Source of the DNA: Pollutibacter soli
Lineage (GTDB): Bacteria > Bacteroidota > Bacteroidia > Chitinophagales > Chitinophagaceae
Direction: 5' to 3'
Length of the DNA stretch: 64,000 nucleotides
Assembly (NCBI GenBank): GCA_029269725.1
Contig: JARJHS010000002.1
Location: 682,001 to 746,000, forward strand
Below are positions 8,737 to 17,233 of this stretch, in pieces. The notes under the pieces are model-generated. The model was not told where the DNA came from. It ran no database searches and saw only the letters and a program-made list of their open reading frames with translations. The position numbers and the translations under genes were made by a program. Each line of letters begins with the position of its first letter. Positions within the stretch are counted from its first letter, which is position 1.

Positions 8737-9999
8737 CTATTTTTTAGGTTTACGATTTGGTGGCGGAGGAGTGTTAGGTCTCGGGCGATCCTTTTGATTT
8801 TGATGCGGATCTTTTCTGGGGCCATCTTTTGGATGATGTTGTTGCTGCTGACCTTGTGGTTGCTGCCTTTCCTGTCTTTCGCGTTGCTTTCTTTTTTGCG
8901 TATTTCTTTCCAGCGTACGAAGACTGATTTGGCCGACCACATCAACAAACTGATGTTCGACGGGGCGCGCTTTACCTTGCTGCTGCATATCAGCTACTTC
9001 AAGATCGTCAACTTTTATTCCTTTGGCATTCTGGGAATAGATCTTTCTTACTGTTTCAATAGTAAGAGGGTATTGCCTGTTGCTGTCCGGTAAGGTGTAC
9101 CACATCAGGTTCTTGAAAATATCCTTTTTTACAAGTGAAGCATTGCCTTTTTGTGTTTCCAGGGTTTCTGCATTATCCGGGAAGTTCTGTAGCGCATCGA
9201 GATAGGTATCCAGCTCGTAATTCAGACAGCATTTTAATCGTCCGCACTGGCCGCTCAGTTTTGCCTGGTTGATACTCAGGTTCTGGTATCTTGCAATGGT
9301 AGTGGTTACACTTTTGAAATCAGTGAGCCAGCTGCTGCAGCAAAGTTCTCTTCCGCAGCTTCCGATTCCACCCACTTTTCCGGATTCCTGGCGGGCGCCA
9401 ATCTGTTTCATCTCCACTTTCACGCGAAACTCGGATGCATAGATTTTGATCAGTTCACGAAAATCAACACGATCATCGGCGGTATAAAAGAAAGTGGCCT
9501 TTCTTCCGTCGGCCTGAATTTCGACTTCGCATATTTTCATCTCCAGCTTCAACTGTCTGGAAATAGCGCGCGACCTGATAACAGCGGCTGCCTCACGGGA
9601 TTTATTCTCTTTCCATTTCTGTATATCCATGTCCGTCGCTCTGCGAAGAACTTTTTTCATCTCCTGTGAGTCTTCGGAAACGCGGCGCTTTTTCATCTGC
9701 AATCTCACGAGCTCGCCTGACAGGCTGACGGTACCTACATCGAATCCGCTCACACCTTCAACGGTAATGAGATCACCTTTCAGAAAAGTCTGAAGCGTAT
9801 TATTTCTGTAAAATTCTTTTCTTGATCCGTTGTTAAAACTGATTTCGATTACCCGGCAGGAACCTTCGGGGTCAGAAAAAGGCAGGTTGGCTAACCAGTC
9901 ATGCACGTTCATGCGATTACAACCGCCGGTGCTGCAGCCGCCATTACTTTTACATCCATTCGGCTTTCCATTAGCCGTCCCACAACTTGTACACCCCAT
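8737..9999 (-). CDS. ricT: PSP1-domain protein, RicT/YaaT type, with Cys-rich N-terminus and basic low-complexity tail
   Basis: The 420-residue protein opens with a Cys-rich stretch (CTSCG, CKSNGGC, GGC in the first 30 residues). The PSP1 region follows, with the conserved clusters GSCGRELCC and QCGRLKCC. In Bacillus RicT such cysteines help hold a [4Fe-4S] cluster, and the Ric complex influences RNase Y-dependent RNA maturation, competence and biofilm. The last 60 residues are rich in Gln, His, Pro and Arg, an unusual disordered tail that could bind nucleic acid. holB lies upstream on the same strand with a 235-base gap. I see no ricA or ricF homologue nearby. Confidence 0.8.
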   Translation of the reverse strand: MGCTSCGTANGKPNGCKSNGGCSTGGCNRMNVHDWLANLPFSDPEGSCRVIEISFNNGSRKEFYRNNTLQTFLKGDLITVEGVSGFDVGTVSLSGELVRLQMKKRRVSEDSQEMKKVLRRATDMDIQKWKENKSREAAAVIRSRAISRQLKLEMKICEVEIQADGRKATFFYTADDRVDFRELIKIYASEFRVKVEMKQIGARQESGKVGGIGSCGRELCCSSWLTDFKSVTTTIARYQNLSINQAKLSGQCGRLKCCLNYELDTYLDALQNFPDNAETLETQKGNASLVKKDIFKNLMWYTLPDSNRQYPLTIETVRKIYSQNAKGIKVDDLEVADMQQQGKARPVEHQFVDVVGQISLRTLERNTQKRKQRERQERQQPQGQQQQHHPKDGPRKDPHQNQKDRPRPNTPPPPNRKPKK

Positions 10000-10234
10000 A
10001 TTCCTGCTGGTTAATAATTATAACTTTCGGATAATCAATGATTCCGTTAAAAAGGGCATGTATAACTGCGGGATACGCTTCTGCTTATGCCGGTATGTAC
10101 ACCGGCTTGTGTAAAAAAATCATGTTTTTACAGACAGAAATATTCTCAAATGAGAACGTATAAAGAGAATGATGGCTATTTATTAAACTCTCTCACTATG
10201 GCAAACCACAAACTCTACTCCCACAGACACTTGC

Positions 10235-11446
10235 TCAATTTATCAAAATTAATGAATTGTATTTAATGATGTGGGAGAATTTAATGGACATCGCTACAAA
10301 AAGCAGCTTAAAATTGGCGTTGCGCTCGATATAATAGATTCCTTTCTCTAATTCACTGATGATGGCCTCCTGCTGGAAAAAGCTGGTCATGACTGAAAAC
10401 CTGTCAGTGAATTCCTGTTCTTTTTCCTGCAGATGATCCTGGTGTTTTTTCAATGCAGCGAAGCGCATACTCTGTTCAACGAGGTGGATCATATAACTGA
10501 AGAACTGTTTTTGTTTTTCTCTGCCCAGTTTATTGAGCTCATCGGCGAGCCTGACCTGTGTTACCGGTCCGTTTTTCACAACCCCATTCATCCATTCTCT
10601 TGCGTATTTCAGCCAGTCTTCCTCCGCTTCCTGGATGGAACTGATGGCTTCCCTGAGATTTCCGTCAGCGAAAGCTGCGATGGCGGTAGCTTTCTCACCA
10701 CTGATTTTGTACTTGTTTTTTAGAATGCTGACGATATCTTCATTTTCAAAAAGGGGGATCTTCACAATCTGAGTTCGTGAAAGAATGGTCGGCAGAATCT
10801 GGGATTCATCCTCAGCCACCAGGATAAACAGCGTATCAGCCGGGGGTTCTTCAATCATTTTCAGCAGTTTATTACCTTCTTTTCCCAGGTATTCCGGCGC
10901 CCACATAATCAAAATCTTATAGCCGCTTTCGAAACTTTTCAGATTGAGTTGCTGAAGGATATCTTCACATTCGCGGGCAGTTATATTCCCCTGTTTGTTT
11001 TCCGCGCTGATCGATGTCAGCCAATCGTAAGTATTGGAAAAAGGATGCTCCCTGATAAAACTTCGCCATTCCGAAAAATAATCGGCACTGATGGGAGGCG
11101 TGCCCGATTTTAGTGGAATAACAGGAAAAGAATAATGGATATCGGGGTGAGCAATATTTGTACTTTTCACACAGGCCGGGCAAACACCGCAACTATCCGT
11201 CAGAATAGTATCCTTATTTTCTGATGCGTCTTCTTCTCCGAATAGCGATGTTCCGGCCGAATTCTCGGATTGTATGCTATTCACTTTTTCGCACACCAGG
11301 TATTGAGCAAATGCAATTGCCATTGCGAGTGCTCCACTTCCGTCACGTCCTGAAAATAACAGGGCGTGACTAAGCCTGTTATTTGCCACCAGCGAAACCA
11401 ATTGTTCTTTCACCAAATGATGTCCGGGGATATCTGAGAATTGCAT
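10235..11446 (-). CDS. holB: DNA polymerase III delta' subunit (clamp loader)
   Basis: This 403-residue AAA+ clamp-loader subunit has an N-terminal domain with LVKEQL and HALLFSGRDGSG. The P-loop-like turn lacks the Lys of a true Walker A, as is usual for delta' subunits that do not hydrolyse ATP. A Zn-binding CGVCPACV motif follows, then LGKEGNKLLKMIEEPP and PTILSRTQ, where the usual SRC motif reads SRT. The role is loading of the beta clamp. It is divergent from the unrecognised gene starting at 11564. A Ser/Glu-rich stretch (about 60-80) between the P-loop turn and the Zn motif is longer than typical. Confidence 0.88.
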   Translation of the reverse strand: MQFSDIPGHHLVKEQLVSLVANNRLSHALLFSGRDGSGALAMAIAFAQYLVCEKVNSIQSENSAGTSLFGEEDASENKDTILTDSCGVCPACVKSTNIAHPDIHYSFPVIPLKSGTPPISADYFSEWRSFIREHPFSNTYDWLTSISAENKQGNITARECEDILQQLNLKSFESGYKILIMWAPEYLGKEGNKLLKMIEEPPADTLFILVAEDESQILPTILSRTQIVKIPLFENEDIVSILKNKYKISGEKATAIAAFADGNLREAISSIQEAEEDWLKYAREWMNGVVKNGPVTQVRLADELNKLGREKQKQFFSYMIHLVEQSMRFAALKKHQDHLQEKEQEFTDRFSVMTSFFQQEAIISELEKGIYYIERNANFKLLFVAMSIKFSHIIKYNSLILIN

Positions 11447-11549
11447 GGCCCGAAGTTAAGCCAGCAGATGTTGAATTCGAATAGTATCATCCAAAACAAA
11501 ACGGAAATCAAAATCATTTTAAAAATCAGAGGCAGGAGTACGACTTTAT

Positions 11550-11557
11550 TATTTTTG
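11550..11557 (+). promoter_or_regulatory. -7 promoter box of the 11564 gene
   Basis: TATTTTTG is a perfect TAnnTTTG match ending six bases before the ATG at 11564. It supports that ATG over the upstream in-frame start at 11441 and suggests a leaderless or nearly leaderless mRNA. Confidence 0.6.
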
Positions 11558-11563
11558 GAAAAT

Positions 11564-12490
11564 ATGAGCCAGTTGCTGAATAAAATCATTTCAAAGTTGT
11601 CAAAGGAAAAATTTATCGATCAGATTGCTGATGAAATTTCAGGTACTGAATTTAATTCTCTGATGCTGGAAATTTTTCGGAGACGTGCAGAATCGGTTTC
11701 TCCTGCAGCTGTTTTGAAAGCATTTGAAGAAAATCGTTTTGTAAGGCCGTCCGGAGCTGATGCCATTGAAACAAGACAAGTGGAACTGGAATGGCTGGAG
11801 TCTGCAAGAGAGAAAAGTTTTCAACCAATGGTACTGTCACCACTGACGCCACTTGGAACATGTACTGCGTTTGGTGCAGTGAGTCAGAACAAAATCATCA
11901 GCTCGCTCAGGGGAACGGAAGTTGTTTCGGATGCTACTAATGTTTTGCTTTTACATATGGCATCAGTATTTAAGAACAATAATGACAGGTGCCTTCAACT
12001 TAATTATTCGACTATACATCGGATGGTTCGGGCACAACAATTTTCAAACCCTGAATTTTCCGCACATTTTTCACTTTTCAGTCTGGTATCCGGTGGATAT
12101 GATGAAGGTGCATTTCAATTTGAGTTAGATCAATTGAATAGACATATCAGTCTATATCTGGAGATGATTAAAAGATATCTTCCAGGTAAAAAACTGCAGT
12201 TGAAATTTTTTCTGAAAACAGAAGATCAGAATTTCAACTCACTGCTTAGTTTATCAACAAATGTGTGGAGCAATATGGAGTGTTCGATAGTTCCACCAGA
12301 TGCAAATCGATATTACCAGCGTGTTCAGTTTAAAATTTATATTGAGCATAAAGGCATGCAGGTTGACATCGCCGATGGAGGATTTGTCGATTGGCTGCAA
12401 GCCACAACGGGTAACCGAAAACTAAAAGCTATGATCAGTGCAGCAGGAATTGAACTGATCCAGAAGTTTATCAGCAAGAAACAACAATAA
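11564..12490 (+). CDS. Uncharacterised cytoplasmic protein, possible class II synthetase-like fold
   Basis: I do not recognise this 309-residue protein. It has no signal peptide or membrane segment. Residues 80-130 carry the ordered pattern LSPLTPLGT, SQNKI, RGTEVVSDATN, which loosely recalls the motif-2 region of class II aminoacyl-tRNA synthetases and HisZ-like paralogues. Near the C-terminus there is DGGFVDW followed by TGNRK. The start at 11564 is chosen because the frame further upstream runs through the promoter box and overlaps divergent holB. The link to synthetases is speculative; the reading frame itself looks genuine from its length and isolation from other frames. Confidence 0.7.
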   Translation: MSQLLNKIISKLSKEKFIDQIADEISGTEFNSLMLEIFRRRAESVSPAAVLKAFEENRFVRPSGADAIETRQVELEWLESAREKSFQPMVLSPLTPLGTCTAFGAVSQNKIISSLRGTEVVSDATNVLLLHMASVFKNNNDRCLQLNYSTIHRMVRAQQFSNPEFSAHFSLFSLVSGGYDEGAFQFELDQLNRHISLYLEMIKRYLPGKKLQLKFFLKTEDQNFNSLLSLSTNVWSNMECSIVPPDANRYYQRVQFKIYIEHKGMQVDIADGGFVDWLQATTGNRKLKAMISAAGIELIQKFISKKQQ

Positions 12491-12494
12491 ATTT

Positions 12495-13013
12495 TTAGTT
12501 GAGGTATTTAGTGATTTCCTCGCTGGTGGGGTTTACTTTGCTTGGAAACACCGCGATCAGCTGACCCTTTTCATCAAGAAGGAACTTTGTAAAATTCCAT
12601 TTGATTTCTGCATCCATTACACCATTCTCGGATTTTGAAGTCAGCCATTTAAATAAAGGATGAATATCATCACCTTTTACAGATACTTTTTCTGACATTG
12701 GAAAAGTAACTCCGTAATTTTTCTTACAAAACTCTTTTATCTCGGTATTGGACCCTGGTTCCTGCCCGCCGAAATTATTAGCAGGGAAACCCACAATTAC
12801 CAGCTTTGTTTTATAAGAATCGTATAATTTCTGCAGGTCTGAATATTGTGGAGTGTAGCCACATTCAGAAGCAGTATTAACTATCAGAATTTTTTTCCCT
12901 TTAAATTTTGAAAAGTCGATGGTTGAACCATCAAGTGCGGGCACTTTAAAAGTGTAAACGGATGCCACTGAAAACAAAAGCCAGCTAATTGCTGTAATAG
13001 CAATGCGAATCAT
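12495..13013 (-). CDS. Exported glutathione peroxidase family (thiol peroxidase) protein
   Basis: This 172-residue thiol peroxidase has an N-terminal hydrophobic export segment (about 1-20). The catalytic tetrad of Cys-type GPx is complete: C51 in NTASECGYTPQ, Q84 in NNFGGQEPG, and W139 and N140 in KWNFTKFL. Such enzymes reduce hydroperoxides, usually with thioredoxin-like donors rather than glutathione in bacteria. Export implies a periplasmic role. It is convergent with the uncharacterised 11564 gene. Confidence 0.93.
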   Translation of the reverse strand: MIRIAITAISWLLFSVASVYTFKVPALDGSTIDFSKFKGKKILIVNTASECGYTPQYSDLQKLYDSYKTKLVIVGFPANNFGGQEPGSNTEIKEFCKKNYGVTFPMSEKVSVKGDDIHPLFKWLTSKSENGVMDAEIKWNFTKFLLDEKGQLIAVFPSKVNPTSEEITKYLN

Positions 13014-13107
13014 ATTGATTGTTTGTTTAAGATTGGATAAAGTGCAAGCTACAAATGTTCAGAAATACTGGAATACCACAAAGCGGGCATTATTGTTAAA
13101 TATAATG

Positions 13108-14505
13108 CTAATTGGGTTCATAGCATCCAATGCTGGGTGTTGCTCCCCGTGTTTTTCCATCGAGATCAATTAAAACTCCGGCAGGCACACCGTAGTCGAT
13201 TGCAGGTGATGGAAATTTTCCTATATGAAAATCATAATATCGTGCACTGGCATTGACGCTGTCAAATAATGGATCCAGATTTTTGAGATTATTTATCAGG
13301 AAACTATTTTCCGGATCCACATTCGCCCTGTAAAGATTGTTTTCAAATGTGACGTCGAAAGAATTGCTTCCTCTTTTACTTACAACAACTTCATTTTCCA
13401 CAATGCCATCATCACTCCAAAATATGTTGTTTGTCAGCCTTGCCAGGAGATTATAACTGTAAACGGTTCCACCTACACTGTCCCAGTTGTTAATGTATAG
13501 TACAGGATTTTTATGTGTGATGAATAAGTTCGAATAAGAGGCCGCTGTGCAATGTTTGATGTCGTAATTTCCCCCTTTAAGGATGAGAATATTGATACCT
13601 GAATTCGTTATTCTGCAGTTGATGGCTTCAAAACTGGAGTTCAATCCGGTTAATGCCGCCTCATACATATTGTCGATAACCGTCTCATGAATTCTCAGCT
13701 TAGGCTCAGCATTAGGTGAAGGCTGATCAGTTACAACACCCTGGTAGCCATTTTTCAGTATGGCATAAGTGATTTGATTATTCTTACTTGTTCCTCTGAA
13801 ATAAATTCCGGGCCATCCTGCGGGAAGATCACGATATTCTTTGTCAAGCCTGTCCCCTGCAAAAACAACACTGTCTGTTTTAGTTCCATTAATTTTTAAA
13901 GTACCATCGACAATGAAAGGTGCATCCGCATGTAAATAAACTCTTGTACCCTTTTCAATGGTAAGCATTGCGCCTGTGTCGATCTGAATTCCTCCAAGTA
14001 TAACATATGGCAGTTCGTTATTCCAGATATGAGAACCCTGCAATAAATTACTTCTCAGGAAATTCGCATTCTGGCCAAAAGCCTGTAATTGAATTTTTTC
14101 TTCTCTGCCATTGTATGCAATCAACAGGCTATCCGTCACGATAAAGGGCAATTGATCGCTGTTAGGGTCAATCGTTACTGTTACAAAAACATACAGGCTA
14201 TCACCGGATGCAATATCAAGATCGTTCACTATTATGCCTTCAGTTCCGTCAGCATTCATCATGAATGGAGATGAACTACCTCCGCCGATTCGTATTTCGT
14301 CCAGATGTAACCGGCCTTGATTTGCGTTGAAGATTTTAACCTGATGGGTAATGGAGCCTGTGCGAGTAAAAACGGTATCAAAAAATAATGTGTCAGCAGA
14401 GAAACTAATTCTTGCCCCAGCATCTGTATTGAGACTTTCTTTTTTGCAGGAAGCAAAAACCAGGTAACCACAAAAGATGATACAGAGAATAAAAAATGGT
14501 TTCAT
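13108..14505 (-). CDS. Lipoprotein with a predicted right-handed beta-helix
   Basis: The start is placed at 14505 because MKPFFILCIIFCGYLVFASC is a clear lipoprotein signal, with the lipidated Cys at 20, and a perfect -7 box lies just upstream. The longer frame from 14604 would run into comF. The 465-residue protein has an N-terminal beta-sandwich-like part (to about 150), then repeated short strands with N-rich turns (ITYAILKNGYQG, EAALTGLNSSFEAINC, GGNYDIKHC). It ends with DGKTRGATPSIGCYE, typical of choice-of-anchor/parallel beta-helix surface proteins. No polysaccharide-lyase active site can be pointed to, so ligand and function are unknown. Confidence 0.82.
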   Translation of the reverse strand: MKPFFILCIIFCGYLVFASCKKESLNTDAGARISFSADTLFFDTVFTRTGSITHQVKIFNANQGRLHLDEIRIGGGSSSPFMMNADGTEGIIVNDLDIASGDSLYVFVTVTIDPNSDQLPFIVTDSLLIAYNGREEKIQLQAFGQNANFLRSNLLQGSHIWNNELPYVILGGIQIDTGAMLTIEKGTRVYLHADAPFIVDGTLKINGTKTDSVVFAGDRLDKEYRDLPAGWPGIYFRGTSKNNQITYAILKNGYQGVVTDQPSPNAEPKLRIHETVIDNMYEAALTGLNSSFEAINCRITNSGINILILKGGNYDIKHCTAASYSNLFITHKNPVLYINNWDSVGGTVYSYNLLARLTNNIFWSDDGIVENEVVVSKRGSNSFDVTFENNLYRANVDPENSFLINNLKNLDPLFDSVNASARYYDFHIGKFPSPAIDYGVPAGVLIDLDGKTRGATPSIGCYEPN

Positions 14506-14514
14506 GTAAGATTT

Positions 14515-14522
14515 CAAAAATA
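14515..14522 (-). promoter_or_regulatory. -7 promoter box of the beta-helix lipoprotein
   Basis: TATTTTTG on the minus strand lies nine bases before the ATG at 14505 and just after the comF stop. It indicates independent transcription and supports the shorter start. Confidence 0.6.
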
Positions 14523-14533
14523 CAATATCCTGA

Positions 14534-15223
14534 CTATTGCATGGCGAATGCCAGCGAAGCAATGTACAATTCGGCGTTGCAGACTGAAAGGATACTATTG
14601 CCACATGCCTCCAGTGTTGCTCCCGTGGTAATCACATCATCGACCAGCAGAAGTTTTTTCCCTTCAGGTTTTTGAGGATCTGCAACAGCAAAAACTTCAT
14701 GTACATTTTGCCATCGCTCAAGCCGGTTTTTGTGTGTTTGTGTTGCCGTAGCCCTTGTTCTCAACACCAGGTTTCTTTCAACAGGTATCTGAAGCACTTC
14801 AGCAATGCCCTGGCAAAGTATTTCCGCCTGGTTGTATCCGCGGATTTTTTCCTTTTCAGGAAACAGTGGTAACGGTATCAGGAAATCAATATTGCTGAAC
14901 CGTCCCGAATCTTTGATGGCCAGCCCCATCAGTTTACCCATGTCGATTCCGGATTGTTTATTGCCTTTGTATTTAAGCTGGTGTATGATGGATTGAATCG
15001 CAGAAGACCTCGTGAAATAGAATTGACTATAGGCCGCCGCGAGAGGAAGTCTGCCAGCGAATATTTTTTCAATGGGGTTTTCCGGCTGAGATACAAAATT
15101 TGTATCCGGCAAAATAGCCAGGCAATTCAGGCAGATGGATTGTTTTGCAAAGTTGAGTTGCCTGCCACAGCCCGCACAGCAGTTGGGAAAAAATAATGAT
15201 TCCAGTGCTTTCAGCAAATACAT
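14534..15223 (-). CDS. comF: ComF family phosphoribosyltransferase-like protein
   Basis: This 229-residue protein has an N-terminal four-Cys zinc knuckle (C16, C19, C31, C34) and a C-terminal phosphoribosyltransferase domain with the PRPP-binding loop LLVDDVITTGAT. ComF proteins take part in DNA uptake and recombination after transformation, possibly with the PriA helicase. A comEC homologue lies at 36.5-38.6 kb, so at least part of a DNA-uptake apparatus is encoded here. The neighbouring radA also acts in natural transformation in other bacteria. Confidence 0.9.
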   Translation of the reverse strand: MYLLKALESLFFPNCCAGCGRQLNFAKQSICLNCLAILPDTNFVSQPENPIEKIFAGRLPLAAAYSQFYFTRSSAIQSIIHQLKYKGNKQSGIDMGKLMGLAIKDSGRFSNIDFLIPLPLFPEKEKIRGYNQAEILCQGIAEVLQIPVERNLVLRTRATATQTHKNRLERWQNVHEVFAVADPQKPEGKKLLLVDDVITTGATLEACGNSILSVCNAELYIASLAFAMQ

Positions 15224-15394
15224 CAGGACTATTAAAATTTTATTCAGAATCCATGCTGAGCAATGGGTTTTGTGAGCGGTTTCAATAACTCAAATGATCA
15301 CCCGAAACATTACCCATCCATGGCTGAATGCAATTTGAATTTTCCTTTTGACCCGGGGAAGGGATAAAAACGGATAACGATGATTTTTTTCTTT

Positions 15395-16768
15395 TCAGAA
15401 AAGGAGGCGATAAATTTCCTCTATCCTTCCTGCCTGTACAATTTCAATTTTGAAATTTGTTGTCGGAATTGATTTGAAGTTGTTACGGCTAACTATGATT
15501 TTTTCGAAGCCTAGTTTTTCGGCTTCGGATATTCTTTGTTCGATCCTGTTGACGGGACGGATCTCGCCGCTTAATCCAACTTCGCCAGTGAAGCATATCT
15601 TTTGAGAAAGAGGAATATCCTCAAATGAACTTAGCAGAGCACATACCATGGCCAGGTCAATTGATGGATCTTCTATTTTGATACCTCCCGCGATATTGGC
15701 AAAAACATCTTTCGTGCCAAAATGGAATCCCCCTCTTTTTTCAAGGACAGCCAGGAGTAATTGTAACCTTCTCAAATCGAAACCGCTCACTGTTCGTTGA
15801 GGAGTTCCATAGACAGAGGGTGTGACGAGTGCCTGAACTTCGATCAGCAAAGGGCGCATGCCCTCCATGCTGGTTCCGATCGCTACGCCACTGAGTACTT
15901 CGTCATGCTGATTGATCAGTATATCAGATGGATTGGAAACGGCATTCATTCCCGATCCGGTCATCTCATATATACCGAGTTCTGATGTTGATCCGAACCT
16001 GTTCTTCGTTGTTCTCAAAATCCGATAGGCATAATGCTGATCGCCTTCGAATTGCAAAACAGTATCGACAATATGCTCGAGAATTTTCGGACCGGCAATG
16101 CTTCCGTCTTTTGTAATGTGACCGATAAGAAAAACAGGAGTATGAGATTCTTTTGCAAAACGTTGAAAAATTGCTGTGCATTCCCTGATCTGCGAAACAC
16201 TGCCCGGTGCACTATCGATATATGGCGATTGTAAAGTCTGAATGGAATCAACAATTACCAGGTGAGGTTTTATTTTTTTTATTTCCTGGAATATGGTCTG
16301 GGTGGAAATTTCTGTCAGCAGAAAAAAATTATCATGCGTAATTCCGAGTCGCTTTGCGCGCATTTTGATTTGCTGCTCGCTTTCTTCTCCGCTGATATAA
16401 AGTATGGTTTGTTGCTGAAGACGTAAAGCATCCTGAAGAAGAAGAGTGGATTTTCCAATTCCGGGTTCGCCGGCAACAAGAACCAGGCTTCCTTTTACAA
16501 TACCACCACCAAGCACCCTGTTTAATTCAGGATCGGTTGTAAAAATTCTTTCTTCATCATCATGTTCCACTTCATCTAGTGCCAGACTTTTTCTGATCGG
16601 TCCGGAAATTGTTTCGTCGCGCCAGTCAATTTTATTTTTCTGATCAGGTTGATGAATAATTTCTTCGACAAAACTATTCCACTGCTGACATGAAGGACAT
16701 TTTCCAATCCACTTTGCAGATTCATAACCGCAGTTGGTACAGAAAAAAGCTTTTTTGATTTTGCTCAT
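15395..16768 (-). CDS. radA: DNA repair protein RadA (Sms), branch-migration helicase
   Basis: The 457-residue protein shows the full RadA layout: C4 zinc finger (C10, C13, C24, C27), a RecA-like ATPase with Walker A GEPGIGKST at 100-108, the diagnostic KNRFG motif at 255-259 and a C-terminal Lon-like domain. RadA drives branch migration of recombination intermediates. It has a long upstream region with a candidate promoter (16919-16948) and a terminator-like hairpin (16864-16889), so its expression may involve premature termination. Confidence 0.95.
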   Translation of the reverse strand: MSKIKKAFFCTNCGYESAKWIGKCPSCQQWNSFVEEIIHQPDQKNKIDWRDETISGPIRKSLALDEVEHDDEERIFTTDPELNRVLGGGIVKGSLVLVAGEPGIGKSTLLLQDALRLQQQTILYISGEESEQQIKMRAKRLGITHDNFFLLTEISTQTIFQEIKKIKPHLVIVDSIQTLQSPYIDSAPGSVSQIRECTAIFQRFAKESHTPVFLIGHITKDGSIAGPKILEHIVDTVLQFEGDQHYAYRILRTTKNRFGSTSELGIYEMTGSGMNAVSNPSDILINQHDEVLSGVAIGTSMEGMRPLLIEVQALVTPSVYGTPQRTVSGFDLRRLQLLLAVLEKRGGFHFGTKDVFANIAGGIKIEDPSIDLAMVCALLSSFEDIPLSQKICFTGEVGLSGEIRPVNRIEQRISEAEKLGFEKIIVSRNNFKSIPTTNFKIEIVQAGRIEEIYRLLF

Positions 16769-16863
16769 GAAAAAAAATTACTGTTGCAAGGATTCTTAAG
16801 CGCGAAAAAAAGAAATGATGAAGAAAAAATTCAGAAGAAAAGTCATGATTTTTTTTGAAAGTA

Positions 16864-16889
16864 AAAGGGCCAACTTTCGCTGGCCCTTT
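16864..16889 (-). terminator. Terminator-like hairpin upstream of radA
   Basis: AAAGGGCCA and TGGCCCTTT form a perfect 9-bp stem around an 8-base loop. On the minus strand it is followed by TTTTACTTTC, a weak U tract. No upstream gene on either strand needs terminating, so it may end a short RNA started at 16919-16926 or attenuate radA. Confidence 0.5.
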
Positions 16890-16918
16890 AATACTTACTA
16901 ACCCATTAAATTCTTGCA

Positions 16919-16948
16919 CTAAATTACAAATTGATCCCACATAACAAA
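16919..16948 (-). promoter_or_regulatory. Candidate promoter for radA or a short leader RNA
   Basis: On the minus strand, TTTG (16945-16948) is followed after 18 bases by TAATTTAG (16919-16926), one mismatch from TAnnTTTG. The hairpin at 16864-16889 lies 30-55 bases downstream. Confidence 0.4.
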
Positions 16949-17140
16949 ATAATTTTTTGGCTGTGTGAATAACTTTTGAGCCCTGAAATGACCTTTTGCC
17001 AAAAATGTTTAATCTGCCATATTTCGTTCCTAAATCATGAAAAATCAAAACAAAACACATGATTTAAAATAAATATATCTAATTGTCAATTTGACTTTTT
17101 ATACTCAGTTTTAATCTAAACGGGCTGTCAAAAAGACGAT

Positions 17141-17148
17141 TATTTTTG
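17141..17148 (+). promoter_or_regulatory. -7 promoter box of the zinc metallopeptidase, inside an inverted repeat
   Basis: TATTTTTG is a perfect match, 85 bases before the ATG at 17234. It is framed by GGCTGT (17123-17128) and ACAGCC (17157-17162), a possible operator. Confidence 0.5.
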
Positions 17149-17233
17149 AAAAATGTACAGCCTGTCATACACAACAAAAATGGTAGTTTTTTTGATGCTT
17201 AAGTTCATTACAATTTCAAAAAAAATCTGATAA

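Larger units (their letters stand above)
16769..17233. other. 465-base intergenic region between divergent radA and the zinc metallopeptidase
   Basis: No convincing protein gene is seen. It holds a minus-strand promoter-like pair (16919-16948), a perfect 9-bp hairpin (16864-16889) and a plus-strand -7 box at 17141-17148 framed by a GGCTGT/ACAGCC inverted repeat. The 112-residue minus-strand frame here lacks family features and looks fortuitous. Confidence 0.6.

Noticed and set aside
8668-9093. 141-residue plus-strand frame over the ricT 3' end
   Set aside because: It lies opposite the low-complexity tail of ricT and starts inside the hydrolase gene region; its hydrophobic translation comes from the Gln/Arg-rich antisense.
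10088-10105. GCCGGT/ACCGGC hairpin as a terminator between holB and ricT
   Set aside because: The stem is only six pairs with no U tract on either strand.
11441-11563. Upstream start for the 11564 gene
   Set aside because: The extension overlaps divergent holB and reads through the promoter box.
16722-17060. 112-residue minus-strand frame upstream of radA
   Set aside because: It overlaps the radA start and runs through a terminator-like hairpin; its composition is not protein-like.
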